This document shows positions 26,294-36,800 of a stretch of 64,000 nucleotides of DNA, piece by piece. Origin of the DNA: Flavobacteriales bacterium (lineage in GTDB: Bacteria; Bacteroidota; Bacteroidia; CAIKAF01); assembly GCA_022402535.1 (NCBI GenBank), contig JAKRSD010000026.1, positions 1 through 64,000 on the forward strand, read 5' to 3'. Within the stretch, counting starts at the first letter, position 1, and every line of letters starts with the position of its first letter. The notes beneath the pieces were generated by a model. It was not told the DNA's origin and searched no databases. It saw nothing but the letters and a program-made list of their open reading frames with translations. The translations under genes and the position numbers were made by a program.

Positions 26294-29200
26294 ATGAGAT
26301 TAAAGATTTACAAAACGCAAGGTCTGCGAAAAGTGACCATGTTGTTTTCTGCAATCCTTTCTTTCACAATGGGGTATAGTCAGTATTGTACTCCTGTGAT
26401 GAATTGCGGTTCAGCAGACTTGATTAACAACTTCAGTACAACTGGAGGAGTGGCAAACATTTCCAATCTAAACTCGGGTTGTAGTGGTGGTTATATTTAT
26501 TATGCCGCGCAAACCGTATCACAAAATCCGGGTCAGAACGTGAATATTTCGGTTCAGTCAGGTCCTTCTTGGGGTCAAGGCTTCCGAATTTGGGTGGATT
26601 GGAATCAAAATGGAAGTTTTGCAGATCCGGGTGAGGATGTGTGGAATTCAGGTGGTTCGGGTACAGGAGTTTATAACGGTGTAATTGCGGTGCCTGTAAC
26701 GGCTATTCCCGGTACAACACGTATGAGAGTTATGGCTCAGTATGCTACGGTGCCTCTCTCCGGTGATTTTTGTCAGAATTTTTCCAATTTTGGAGAGGTT
26801 GAGGATTATAACTTTCAAGTTATTCCTACAGCACCTTGTTCAGGAGTTCCCAATGGAGGTACAGCAACTGCTTCAGTTTCTACGGTTTGTCCCGGGGTGT
26901 CTTTTTCAATTACATCAGCCGGGGTAAGTTTTGGTGCTGGAACCGAATACCAATGGCAATCTTCTCCTGATGGGTTTACTTGGACAAATATTGCCGGCCA
27001 AACAGGAGCGGGCTTCTCAGGTACTCAGTCTGCGGCTACAAATTACCGTCTTCGTGTTATTTGTACAAGTGGTCCGGATACCGCATACTCCAACAGTGTT
27101 CTTGTTGACCTGACTCCTTTCTTAAATTGCTACTGTACCTCAGGAGCTACCAGTACATTTGATTCAAACGTACATGGAGTAGAATTCGGAACTATCAATA
27201 ATATTACAGGTGCTGCCTGTGGCACATATTCTGATTTTACTTCAATTCAGACAAACATTTTCAAAGGACTGAGCTACCCAATAACTATTACTGCAGGTTC
27301 GTGTGGAGGTGCTTATACTCGTTACGGTAAAGTATACATAGATTATAACCACAACGGATTATTTACCGATCCGGGCGAAGAAGTGTTTTCATTCGGTCCC
27401 ACAAATGCAGGTCAGGTTGTTCAGCCATTCAATGGAAGCGTTACAATTCCTGTTACTGCTGCTGACGGTTTAACCCGTATGCGTGTTATTGTAAATGAGA
27501 CATTTGCATTGACAAATGTTAATCCATGCGGAACATTTACCTGGGGCGAAACTGAAGATTATTATGTAAATATCTTACCTCCACCTGCCGATGAGGCCGG
27601 TGTGTTGGCCATTACCACTCCCGGCATCGCTGCTTGTAATTTAGGTCAGGAAATCTGGGTTGAATTGCAGAATCTGGGAACCAACGATCTTACTTCCGCT
27701 ACATTTACGGTGGCCGTTAACGGATTTAACATTCCTGTTTCTCCATGGACTGGATTGGTTCCTGCCGGTACGTCTGCAGAAGTACAGGTGCCTGTAACTT
27801 ACGTTCTTGCCGATGGCGACAGTGTGAGTGTAACCGTTTCCGATCCAAACGGAGTAACGGAAAATGCGCTATTTTTATTCAACAACCAGACAGGCCGCCG
27901 TATCTGGGCCGGTTTATCGGGTGTGAAAACCGTTTACGGAGCCGGTGCGGATTTCGTGGATATGGATGAAGCCATTGATGCATTAGTGTTCCGCGGGGTA
28001 TGCGATACAGTGTATTTCCAGATAGCTACAGGAAACTATACTTCACAACATGTAATGACCCAGTATCCTGGTGCGGGTCCCGGCCGTCTGGCCGTGTTTG
28101 AATCGGCTTCGGGCAATGCGTCTGATGTAACCTTTACCCATTCTGCTTTAGCCGCTGCTGATAATTATGTATTCCGTTTCAATAACGGAGACGGGTACAT
28201 GTTCAGAAACCTGACCGGTATCGCTACGGGAACCGCATTCTCTAAAGTAATTGATATCCTTGGCGGTTCATCGGATTTAACGTTTGAAAACAACGTATTT
28301 GTTGGAGATACCTTAGCTCCGTACAACATGGGCGACTTTGAAAGAATCGTGATTGCTTCTACCGGAGCCAGCAACGATAACCGCACGGTTCTCCGCAACA
28401 ACCATATCATGGGCGGTAACCGCGGTCTGAATTTGGGTGGTGCCACCGGATTATATGAAACCGGTAACGTGGTGGAAGGCAACGTGATTGAAAAATATGC
28501 TGCCATCGGTGGTATTTTTGGCAACTTATCAGGTTACCAGGTAAACAACAACGTATTCCGTCCGCGTACCGACCTTACGCAGGAAGCCTTCGGGGTGTAT
28601 GCGGTAGGAACTATTGACGGAGCTGGCATTTCAGCCAACGATTACCTGTCATACCGTCCGGGTTCAGCTATTTTCCTTTCCAATGTAAAAGGTGGTGGTA
28701 ATGAAGTATTGGTATCCAATAACTTTATTTTCTCAGGCGACTCAGGGGTTGCTACTTTAGCACGTGGTGTTTTAATCCAGGATGTTAATTCATCTGATGT
28801 TATTTTGGCCAATAATAGTATCGCATTTTATAACAAAAACCCACAAAGCGGTGCAATTACCGTGGTTGATGGTTCACAGATTCGTTTCTACAACAATAAC
28901 GTAGGAGCATTCGGAACGGCTCCCGCAGCCCGTATCGAAAAATCATACAGCGTAGCCGCTTCCAACCACAACAATATGTTTGGAACCAATCTGGCTAATG
29001 TATTGGGTACAGTTTATACTTCATTGACCAACTTCCAGTCTGTTACAGGATTTGATGCCAACTCGGTAAGCGTTAATCCCGGTTTCAACGGAACCGATTT
29101 ACATACCTGCGCACCCGAACTGAACGGTGCAGCCATGCCAATGGCTTCCGTAGCGGTTGACTTTGATGGAGATGCCCGTTCTACGACTCCTGACATTGGT

Positions 29201-29923
29201 GCCGATGAGTTTGTGGGCGATGCCAACGGATTACTGGCCGCCGATTACTTTGAAAAATGTCCTTCAGTAGAAGTAACTCTGGGAGGTGCGCCTTTAAATG
29301 GGGTAACTTACAGCTGGACTCCTTCAGGTAATACCTCTGAAATTACGGTAACTGCTGCCGGTACTTATGTGGTAACGGCTACTTCTGCCTGTGGTTCATT
29401 CAGCGATACGGCCGTGGTGGTAAACAATCCGTTGCCAACAGCAAGCTTCACAACTTCTACGGTAGGACTGGCTTCCATCTTTACCAATACCTCCACCAAC
29501 GGTACTTCATACCTATGGGATTTTGGTGATGGAAATACATCCACAGAGTTTAGTCCTTCACACGTTTACACAACGGCAGGAACTTATTCAGCAACATTGA
29601 CTGTTACCAACGAATGTGGTTCAGCAACATTTGGACCTCAGCCTGTAAACGTAATCAATGCCGGCATCGAAGAAAACGATATGGCTTCTGTAGCCCTGTT
29701 CCCGAATCCTACTTCGGGCCAGTTTACGGTGACTCTGAACAACATCAGCAGCGAAACGGTATTGACTGTGATTGATGTTACAGGTAAAGCCGTAATGGTT
29801 AAAAACGTACCTGCTGGCGTAAATCAGATTACCTTGGATGCCACCCAATTTGCATCGGGTGTTTATTCAGTAAAAGTAAGCAGCGGAGACTTTAACAAAG
29901 TAATCCGTTTGGTACGCAAATAA
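26294..29923 (+). CDS. Tandem T9SS surface protein 1 (two GEVED, beta-helix, PKD)
   Basis: A 1209-residue protein. The signal peptide ends near residue 29 (GYSQ). The unique N-terminal module (about 31-175) is itself a GEVED domain ending in GEVEDYNFQV. An Ig-like module follows (WQSSPDGFTW), then a second GEVED domain to about 425 (GETEDYYVNI), a CARDB-like domain (about 435-530), a right-handed beta-helix (about 545-960) closed by TPDIGADEF, a PKD domain near 1050-1110 (WDFGDGNTS) and a T9SS type A sorting domain (FPNPTSGQF ... GVYSVKV). No enzyme motif is visible. Likely a surface adhesin or fibre protein. It has its own terminator. Confidence 0.9.
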   Translation: MRLKIYKTQGLRKVTMLFSAILSFTMGYSQYCTPVMNCGSADLINNFSTTGGVANISNLNSGCSGGYIYYAAQTVSQNPGQNVNISVQSGPSWGQGFRIWVDWNQNGSFADPGEDVWNSGGSGTGVYNGVIAVPVTAIPGTTRMRVMAQYATVPLSGDFCQNFSNFGEVEDYNFQVIPTAPCSGVPNGGTATASVSTVCPGVSFSITSAGVSFGAGTEYQWQSSPDGFTWTNIAGQTGAGFSGTQSAATNYRLRVICTSGPDTAYSNSVLVDLTPFLNCYCTSGATSTFDSNVHGVEFGTINNITGAACGTYSDFTSIQTNIFKGLSYPITITAGSCGGAYTRYGKVYIDYNHNGLFTDPGEEVFSFGPTNAGQVVQPFNGSVTIPVTAADGLTRMRVIVNETFALTNVNPCGTFTWGETEDYYVNILPPPADEAGVLAITTPGIAACNLGQEIWVELQNLGTNDLTSATFTVAVNGFNIPVSPWTGLVPAGTSAEVQVPVTYVLADGDSVSVTVSDPNGVTENALFLFNNQTGRRIWAGLSGVKTVYGAGADFVDMDEAIDALVFRGVCDTVYFQIATGNYTSQHVMTQYPGAGPGRLAVFESASGNASDVTFTHSALAAADNYVFRFNNGDGYMFRNLTGIATGTAFSKVIDILGGSSDLTFENNVFVGDTLAPYNMGDFERIVIASTGASNDNRTVLRNNHIMGGNRGLNLGGATGLYETGNVVEGNVIEKYAAIGGIFGNLSGYQVNNNVFRPRTDLTQEAFGVYAVGTIDGAGISANDYLSYRPGSAIFLSNVKGGGNEVLVSNNFIFSGDSGVATLARGVLIQDVNSSDVILANNSIAFYNKNPQSGAITVVDGSQIRFYNNNVGAFGTAPAARIEKSYSVAASNHNNMFGTNLANVLGTVYTSLTNFQSVTGFDANSVSVNPGFNGTDLHTCAPELNGAAMPMASVAVDFDGDARSTTPDIGADEFVGDANGLLAADYFEKCPSVEVTLGGAPLNGVTYSWTPSGNTSEITVTAAGTYVVTATSACGSFSDTAVVVNNPLPTASFTTSTVGLASIFTNTSTNGTSYLWDFGDGNTSTEFSPSHVYTTAGTYSATLTVTNECGSATFGPQPVNVINAGIEENDMASVALFPNPTSGQFTVTLNNISSETVLTVIDVTGKAVMVKNVPAGVNQITLDATQFASGVYSVKVSSGDFNKVIRLVRK
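27827..27985. repeat. 159-bp block identical to 31627-31785
   Basis: Base-for-base identical between tandem genes 1 and 2 across the junction of CARDB-like domain and beta-helix. The same stretch of gene 3 differs at many third-codon positions. Interpreted as a recent gene-conversion tract. Confidence 0.85.
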
Positions 29924-29943
29924 ATTAGCAGAACGATTTTGCG

Positions 29944-29978
29944 AAAGGGCATTCTCATTGAGAATGCCCTTTTTTTTG
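29944..29978 (+). terminator. Rho-independent terminator, tandem gene 1
   Basis: Stem GGGCATTCTCA / TGAGAATGCCC with a short loop, followed by eight T. It lies 20 bases after the stop. Confidence 0.92.
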
Positions 29979-30010
29979 TTAACAAAACTTAATTGAATCG
30001 AAATTTCGTT

Positions 30011-30018
30011 TTAATTTG
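30011..30018 (+). promoter_or_regulatory. Candidate -7 box TTAATTTG, tandem gene 2
   Basis: One mismatch to TAnnTTTG, 21 bases before the ATG of the second tandem gene and downstream of the first gene's terminator. Confidence 0.5.
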
Positions 30019-30039
30019 TTGTCATAAAATAATTTAATT

Positions 30040-33000
30040 ATGAAATCAATTCTATCATTTCATTGGGTTAAGATTAAGCTATTGTTATTGTCTTTTTGCC
30101 TAGTTAATGCATCAAAGGCTCAGATAACCATCGCTACAAATCACATTAACAACAACGGAAACGGGTCAGTTACATTTAATGTGCAAAACACAAATGCATT
30201 TGACATAATAATAACTGGTGTTTCCGCTCATTTAGGTACCAGTGCCAATAATCAAATACAGTTGCTTTATCGCACATCGGCCATTAACGATTTGGCAACA
30301 CCTTGGGATTATGGTACAGTAGGTGCGGGTCAAAACGGTTGGGTTTTAGCAGGAACGGGTACCGTAAATTCAAATGTGGCAAATGGTGTTGTGCCTGTAT
30401 TATCAGGCTTAAATTTGGTTATTCCAGCAGGAGCCACGTACACTTTGGGGCTTAGTGCCACCACGCTTCAGTATATGACATTAACCAATGGTAATGGAGC
30501 CAATGTAAATACATTTTCAAATGCAGGCGTGAACTTGATAACAGGGGATGGTGTCAGCTGGGGAGGCACAGCATATCCTTCTACGCCTGCCAACTACCCC
30601 AGAGGATTTGCAGGTAGTATAACCTTTATACCCGCTTTGCCATGTTCAGGGGCACCTTCAGCAGGAACTATTACGGCTACAGCATCGAGTGTTTGCCCTT
30701 CGGTGAACTTTACGATTAATAACACCGGGGCAACATTTGGAACAGGAACCTTGTATCAGTGGCAGTCTTCACCGGACGGATTTTCTTGGAATGATGTTGC
30801 CGGACAAAATCAACCTACTTTTAATGGTTCCCAAACCACAGCACTCAACTACCGTTTGCGTGTAATTTGTTCTTCGGGTCCTGATACCGCGTATTCCAAT
30901 TCGGTATTTGTTGATATGAACCCTTTCTTTAACTGTTATTGTGCTTCTGGGGCAACAAGTACTGCAGATTCAAATATTGATCGGGTTGAATTTGGAACCA
31001 TAAATAATTTGACAGGAGCCGCCTGTGCAACGTATTCAGATTTTACTTCTATTCAGACAAATCTATTTAAAGGGTTGAGTTATCCAATTACGATTACTGC
31101 AGGAACCTGTGGAGGGAACTTTACAAGAAACGGTAAAGTATACATAGATTATAATCACAACGGGTTATTTACGGATCCGGGAGAAGAAGTTTTTGCTTTC
31201 GGGCCTACCAATCAGGCCGTTCAAGCTTTTAATGGAACCGTAACTATTCCAGTAACCGCTACTGACGGAGTAACCCGTATGCGGGTAGTTGTAGTAGAAA
31301 CTGGATTATTGGCAAATGTAAATCCATGCGGAACATACACCTGGGGAGAAACAGAGGATTATTTAGTAAATATCTTGCCTCCGCCTGCCGATGAGGCCGG
31401 TGTATTGGCCATTACTACTCCCGGTGTTGCAGCCTGTACCTTAGGTCAGGAAATCTGGGTCGAATTGCAGAATTTAGGAACTAACGATCTGACTTCCGCT
31501 ACATTTACCGTGGCCGTTAACGGGTTTAACATCCCCACCCAGCCCTGGACAGGATTGGTTCCTGCCGGTACGTCTGCAGAAGTTCAGGTGCCTGTAACTT
31601 ACGTTCTTGCCGATGGCGACAGTGTAAGTGTAACCGTTTCCGATCCAAACGGAGTAACGGAAAATGCGCTATTTTTATTCAACAACCAGACAGGCCGCCG
31701 TATCTGGGCCGGTTTATCGGGTGTGAAAACCGTTTACGGAGCCGGTGCGGATTTCGTGGATATGGATGAAGCCATTGATGCATTACTGTTCCGCGGGGTC
31801 TGCGATACGGTGTATTTCCAGATAGCCACAGGAAACTATACATCACAACATATACTGACCCAGTATCCGGGTGCGGGTCCCGGCCGTCTGGCCGTATTTG
31901 AATCGGCTTCGGGCAACGCGTCGGATGTGAGCTTTACCCATTCCGCCCTGGCTGCGGGTGATAACTTCGTATTCCGTTTCAATAACGGCGACGGGTACAT
32001 GTTCAGAAACCTGACGGCTAGAGCCACGGGTACCGCATTCTCTAAAGTAATTGACATTCTTGGCGGTTCATCAGATCTGACGTTTGAAAACAACGTGTTT
32101 GTTGGAGATACCTTAGCTCCGTACAACATGAGTGATTTTGAAAGAATCGTGATTGCTTCTACAGGAGCCAGCAACGATAACCGCACGGTTCTCCGCAACA
32201 ACCATATCATGGGCGGTAACCGCGGTCTGAATTTGGGCGGAGCCACCGGATTATATGAAACCGGTAACGTGGTGGAAGGCAACGTGATTGAAAAGTATGC
32301 TGCTATCGGCGGTATTTTTGGTAACTTATCAGGTTATCAGGTAAAAAACAATGTATTCCGTCCGCGTACCGACCTTACCCAGGATGCTTTCGGGGTTTAT
32401 GCTGTGGGTACAATCAGTGGAGCTGATATTGCAGGTAATGATTATTTGTCATACCGCCCTGGTTCTGGGATTTTCCTTTCTAATGTAAAAGGAAGTGCTG
32501 TGAATGAAGCTATTGTTTCCAACAACTTTATTTTCTCGGGAGATTCTGGAGTTACAACTTTAGCCCGCGGTATATTCATTCAAGATGTAAACACAGCGGG
32601 TATTACTCTTGCTAACAATAGTATTTCTTTTAATAATAATAATCCGTTAAGTGGAGCCATCACAGTAGTAGACGGTACCCAAATTTATTTTTACAACAAC
32701 AACGTAGGGGCATTCGGCACGGCTCCCGCAGCCCGTATCGAAAAATCATACAGTGTTGCTGCTTCCAACCACAACAATATGTTCGGAACCAATCTGGCCA
32801 ATGTATTGGGTACGGTATACACCTCACTGGCCAACTTCCAGTCTGCTACTGGATTTGATGCCAACTCGGTAAGTGTAAATCCCGGTTTCAACGGAACCGA
32901 TTTACATACCTGCGCACCCGAACTTAACGGGGCAGCCCTTTCATTGGCTTCTGTAACGGTTGACTTTGACGGTGATGCCCGTTCTGCGACTCCGGATATC

Positions 33001-33726
33001 GGTGCCGATGAGTTTGTGGGCGATGCCAACGGATTACTCGCTGCTGATTACTTTGAAAAATGTCCTTCGGTAGCCGTTACGTTAGGTAATGCTCCTCAAA
33101 GTGGAGTAACTTACAGCTGGACTCCTGCAGGAAGTACCTCTGAAATTACGGTAACTGACGCAGGCACCTATGTGGTAACGGCTACATCTGCCTGTGGTTC
33201 ATTCAGCGATACAGTTGTGGTGGTAAACAACCCATTGCCTACGGCAAGCTTTACATCAACATCTGTGGGTCTGGCTTCCATCTTTACCAACACTTCTACC
33301 AACGGTACATCGTATCTGTGGGATTTTGGTGACGGAAACACTTCCACTGAGTTCAGCCCGACACATGTATACTCATCAGCGGGTGTTTATTCGGCTAACT
33401 TAACGGTAACCAACGAATGTGGTTCAGCTACATTTGGTCCGCAGCCTGTAAACGTAATCAATGCCGGCATCGAAGAAAACGATATGGCTTCCGTATCTCT
33501 TTTCCCGAATCCAACTTCGGGTCAGTTTACGGTAACCCTGAACAACATCAGCAGCGAAACGGTACTTACCGTGATTGATGTGACAGGAAAAGCGGTATTG
33601 GTTAAAAACGTACCTGCGGGTGTAAACCAGATTACATTAGACGCCACTTCTTTTGCATCGGGCGTATACTCGGTGAAAATAAGCAGCGGAGACTTTAACA
33701 AAGTAATCCGACTGGTGCGCAAGTAA
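30040..33726 (+). CDS. Tandem T9SS surface protein 2
   Basis: A 1228-residue protein. The signal peptide ends near residue 28 (NASKAQ). Residues about 29-205 form a beta-rich module unlike the N-termini of its two neighbours (ITIATNHINNNGNGSVTFNV). From the PCSG...WQSSPDGFSW Ig-like module onward it is collinear with protein 1: GEVED (GETEDYLVNI), CARDB-like, beta-helix, TPDIGADEF, PKD and T9SS sorting domain. The body is closest to protein 1 in the CARDB/helix region and closest to protein 3 near the C-terminus, a mosaic. Confidence 0.9.
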   Translation: MKSILSFHWVKIKLLLLSFCLVNASKAQITIATNHINNNGNGSVTFNVQNTNAFDIIITGVSAHLGTSANNQIQLLYRTSAINDLATPWDYGTVGAGQNGWVLAGTGTVNSNVANGVVPVLSGLNLVIPAGATYTLGLSATTLQYMTLTNGNGANVNTFSNAGVNLITGDGVSWGGTAYPSTPANYPRGFAGSITFIPALPCSGAPSAGTITATASSVCPSVNFTINNTGATFGTGTLYQWQSSPDGFSWNDVAGQNQPTFNGSQTTALNYRLRVICSSGPDTAYSNSVFVDMNPFFNCYCASGATSTADSNIDRVEFGTINNLTGAACATYSDFTSIQTNLFKGLSYPITITAGTCGGNFTRNGKVYIDYNHNGLFTDPGEEVFAFGPTNQAVQAFNGTVTIPVTATDGVTRMRVVVVETGLLANVNPCGTYTWGETEDYLVNILPPPADEAGVLAITTPGVAACTLGQEIWVELQNLGTNDLTSATFTVAVNGFNIPTQPWTGLVPAGTSAEVQVPVTYVLADGDSVSVTVSDPNGVTENALFLFNNQTGRRIWAGLSGVKTVYGAGADFVDMDEAIDALLFRGVCDTVYFQIATGNYTSQHILTQYPGAGPGRLAVFESASGNASDVSFTHSALAAGDNFVFRFNNGDGYMFRNLTARATGTAFSKVIDILGGSSDLTFENNVFVGDTLAPYNMSDFERIVIASTGASNDNRTVLRNNHIMGGNRGLNLGGATGLYETGNVVEGNVIEKYAAIGGIFGNLSGYQVKNNVFRPRTDLTQDAFGVYAVGTISGADIAGNDYLSYRPGSGIFLSNVKGSAVNEAIVSNNFIFSGDSGVTTLARGIFIQDVNTAGITLANNSISFNNNNPLSGAITVVDGTQIYFYNNNVGAFGTAPAARIEKSYSVAASNHNNMFGTNLANVLGTVYTSLANFQSATGFDANSVSVNPGFNGTDLHTCAPELNGAALSLASVTVDFDGDARSATPDIGADEFVGDANGLLAADYFEKCPSVAVTLGNAPQSGVTYSWTPAGSTSEITVTDAGTYVVTATSACGSFSDTVVVVNNPLPTASFTSTSVGLASIFTNTSTNGTSYLWDFGDGNTSTEFSPTHVYSSAGVYSANLTVTNECGSATFGPQPVNVINAGIEENDMASVSLFPNPTSGQFTVTLNNISSETVLTVIDVTGKAVLVKNVPAGVNQITLDATSFASGVYSVKISSGDFNKVIRLVRK
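32836..33161. repeat. 326-bp block identical to 36812-37137
   Basis: Base-for-base identical between tandem genes 2 and 3 across the end of the beta-helix and the start of the PKD linker. Gene 1 differs at many positions here. Flanking sequence immediately upstream diverges between genes 2 and 3, so the tract has a sharp edge. Confidence 0.88.
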
Positions 33727-33742
33727 TTTTATCATAATATTG

Positions 33743-33774
33743 AAAAGGCTGCATGAACAATGCAGCCTTTTTTT
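33743..33774 (+). terminator. Rho-independent terminator, tandem gene 2
   Basis: Stem AAAAGGCTGCAT / ATGCAGCCTTTT with a 5-base loop and a run of T. Its stem sequence is unrelated to the terminators of the other two tandem genes. Confidence 0.92.
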
Positions 33775-33808
33775 ATGTTAATAATTTTAAAAAAAAGTAA
33801 AATCAGCG

Positions 33809-33816
33809 TAAGTTTG
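33809..33816 (+). promoter_or_regulatory. Candidate -7 box TAAGTTTG, tandem gene 3
   Basis: Perfect TAnnTTTG, 19 bases before the ATG of the third tandem gene. Confidence 0.6.
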
Positions 33817-33835
33817 ACGCCTAAATTTTCAGTTT

Positions 33836-36800
33836 ATGAATCATACAATTACAAAAAATCAGATATTTAAAAATCTGAAACCTTTATTCGAAACAGGGGG
33901 AGTTTCAAATAAAGCGTACAAATTTTATTTCTCAATTTTTGCGTTTTTATTACTAATTATCTCTAAATCAAGTGCACAAAGTTATAACTTGACTTTTGCG
34001 GCTAATTCAGGTAACCCAGCTCCGGGTTATGTCACTACGGATATTAGTACAACAGGGACAATAGTTATTGATCAAAGTCTTTCTGCAAATGTTTGGTCAT
34101 CGGTACAAACGCTTCCGTTTCCTTTTACTTTTTACGGCGTACCGGTTACCCAGTATAAAGTAAGTGCAAATGGAGTATTGACTTTTGATGTAGCTTCAGC
34201 AATACTTCCTGCAGGAAACGTAAGTATTCCAACGCCTAATTTACCCGATTTGAGCATTGCATTTATGTGGGATGAGTTTACCGCTGCACCTCCCACCGCT
34301 ACGGGTGACCGTGCCTATGCAAATACTTACGGAACAGCACCTAACAGACAACATTGGGTTTGGTACTTTTCCTATGAAATAGGTAATCCGCAATATTCCT
34401 TTGCCTACTGGGCAGTAGTGTTGGAAGAGTCTACAAATAATATATATGTTATCGATCAATACTCTATAGCGGGAACAAGTGGAACCACAGTTGGTGTTCA
34501 GTTAAACTCTACTACCGGTATTCAGGATCCCTTGTCACCTAATATTGCCCGTCAGGGAAATGGTACTACGCTGGCAGATAATGATGTTTGGACGTTTCAG
34601 TATTTGACGGCTCCTTGTAATGGAGTGCCTGCTATCGGAACAGCAACCGGTCCTGCAACAGGATGTCCATCTTCAAATTTCACAGTAACAGTAACCGGAA
34701 CTACGCCTTCCGTAGGCCTTACTTATCAGTGGCAATCATCACCAGATGGATTTTCTTGGACCGATATTCCGGGGGCCACAAGTACTTCTTATGCAGGAAC
34801 TATAACTGCCCCTCTGAATTATAGAAGGATGGATATCTGTACAAATACGTCAGACACCTCTTATTCAACACCTCACTTTATTGATGTCAGTCCATTTTTC
34901 AATTGTTATTGTACTTCTGGGGCCACTTCAACTACTTATGGTTACATTAAACGTGTTGAACTTAATACAATTAACAATATATCACCTACTGGCTGTGGAC
35001 AGCAATACACTGATAATACTTCGATTCAGACAAATCTTTTTGAAGGATTATCGTATAACATTTCTCTGGATATCGAAAACTGTTCAGCAGGAACGTATAA
35101 TTATGGTACCCGGGTTTGGATTGATTTTAATCAAAACGGAATTTTTGATGCTACGGAATTGGTTTATAATGGTAATCCTTCTGTTACTGCCGGTGTTACC
35201 ACTACGGTAAACGGAACCGTTACTATACCGGTGGGTTCTCCAAACGGACTAACCCGCATGCGTGTGGTAACCATTGAATCTAATGCAAACCCTAATCCAT
35301 GCGGAACATTCACCTGGGGCGAAACAGAAGATTATCTGGTAAATATTCTTCCTCCTCCTGCTAATGAAGCAGGCGTTTTGGCAATTTCTAAACCTGAATT
35401 AGCTGCTTGTGCTTTGGGCCAGGAAATTTGGGTGGAAATGCAAAATTTGGGAACCAATGATTTAACTTCTGCAACGTTTACCGTAACGGTTAATGGTTTT
35501 AATATTCCTACTCAGCCATGGACTGGACTGGTACCTGCCCAGAGTACTGCAGAAGTACAAGTGCCGGTTACTTACGTTCTTGCTGATGGCGACAGTATAA
35601 ATGTTTCGGTTTCTAATCCTAACGGAGTCACAGAAGATACATTGTTTGCATTTAATAATCAGACAGGCCGTCGCGTATGGGCTGGACTTTCCGGAGTGAA
35701 ATCTGTTTATGGAGCCGGTGCTGATTTTGCAAATATGGATGACGCTGTAGCGGCTTTAGTTTTCCGCGGAGTTTGTGATACGGTAAATTTCCAGATTCCT
35801 AATGGAGATTATGCTTCCAATCATGTATTTGAAGAATATCCCGGTGCCGGACCAGGTCGTTTGGCCGTATTTGAGTCTGCATCTGGTAATGCTTCAGATG
35901 TAATATTCCGTCACTCTGCTATTGCTGCTGCTGATAACTATGTATTCCGTTTTGACGGTGGTGACGGGTATATGGTTCGCAACCTTACGGGTATAGCCGA
36001 GGGAACTGCATTTTCAAAAGTGGTTGATATTCTTAACGGTGCAGATGATTTAACATTTGAAAGCAATGTTTTTGTTGGTGATACAGTTTCAGCTTATAAT
36101 GCATCCGATTTCAATAGAATCGTTATTGCGTCTTCAACCGGTACAGGATCTACCGATTTACGAACAGTAATCCGCGATAATCATATTATCGGAGGTAACC
36201 GGGGTATTAATCTTGGTGCCGCTACAGGCTCATTTGAATTTGGAACCGTGATAGAAGGTAACCTATTTGAAAATTACGGTCATATTGGAGTTATTCTAGG
36301 CGGCCAACAAGGATCTGTCATTAAAAACAATGTTTTCCGCCCCAAATCAAGCTTTACTCAGGATGCTTTTGGTCCTTATCTCAATGGATGTGTCGGTGGC
36401 GGAGAAATTTCAGGTAATGACTACCTCTCTAATCGTACAGGATCGGGAATATTCTTAACCAACGTAAAAGGAGGAGTAGAGTCATTTATAGTAACTAATA
36501 ACTTTATTAATTCTGGAGATACAAATGCTACAGGAGTTTCTAGAGGAATTTTAATTCAGGATGTAAACTCTAATGACATTTTAGTAGCCAATAATAGTAT
36601 ATCATTCCATAGTGATAATGCAACAAGTGGCGCTATCACGGTTGTGGATGGTGTGGATATCCGTTTCTACAATAATAACGTAGGCGCATTCGGCTCGGCT
36701 CCCGCAGCCCGTATCGAAAAATCATACAGTGTTATTGCTTCTGATAATAATAACATGTTCGGAACCAATCTGGCTAACGTATTAGGGTCAGTGTATACAA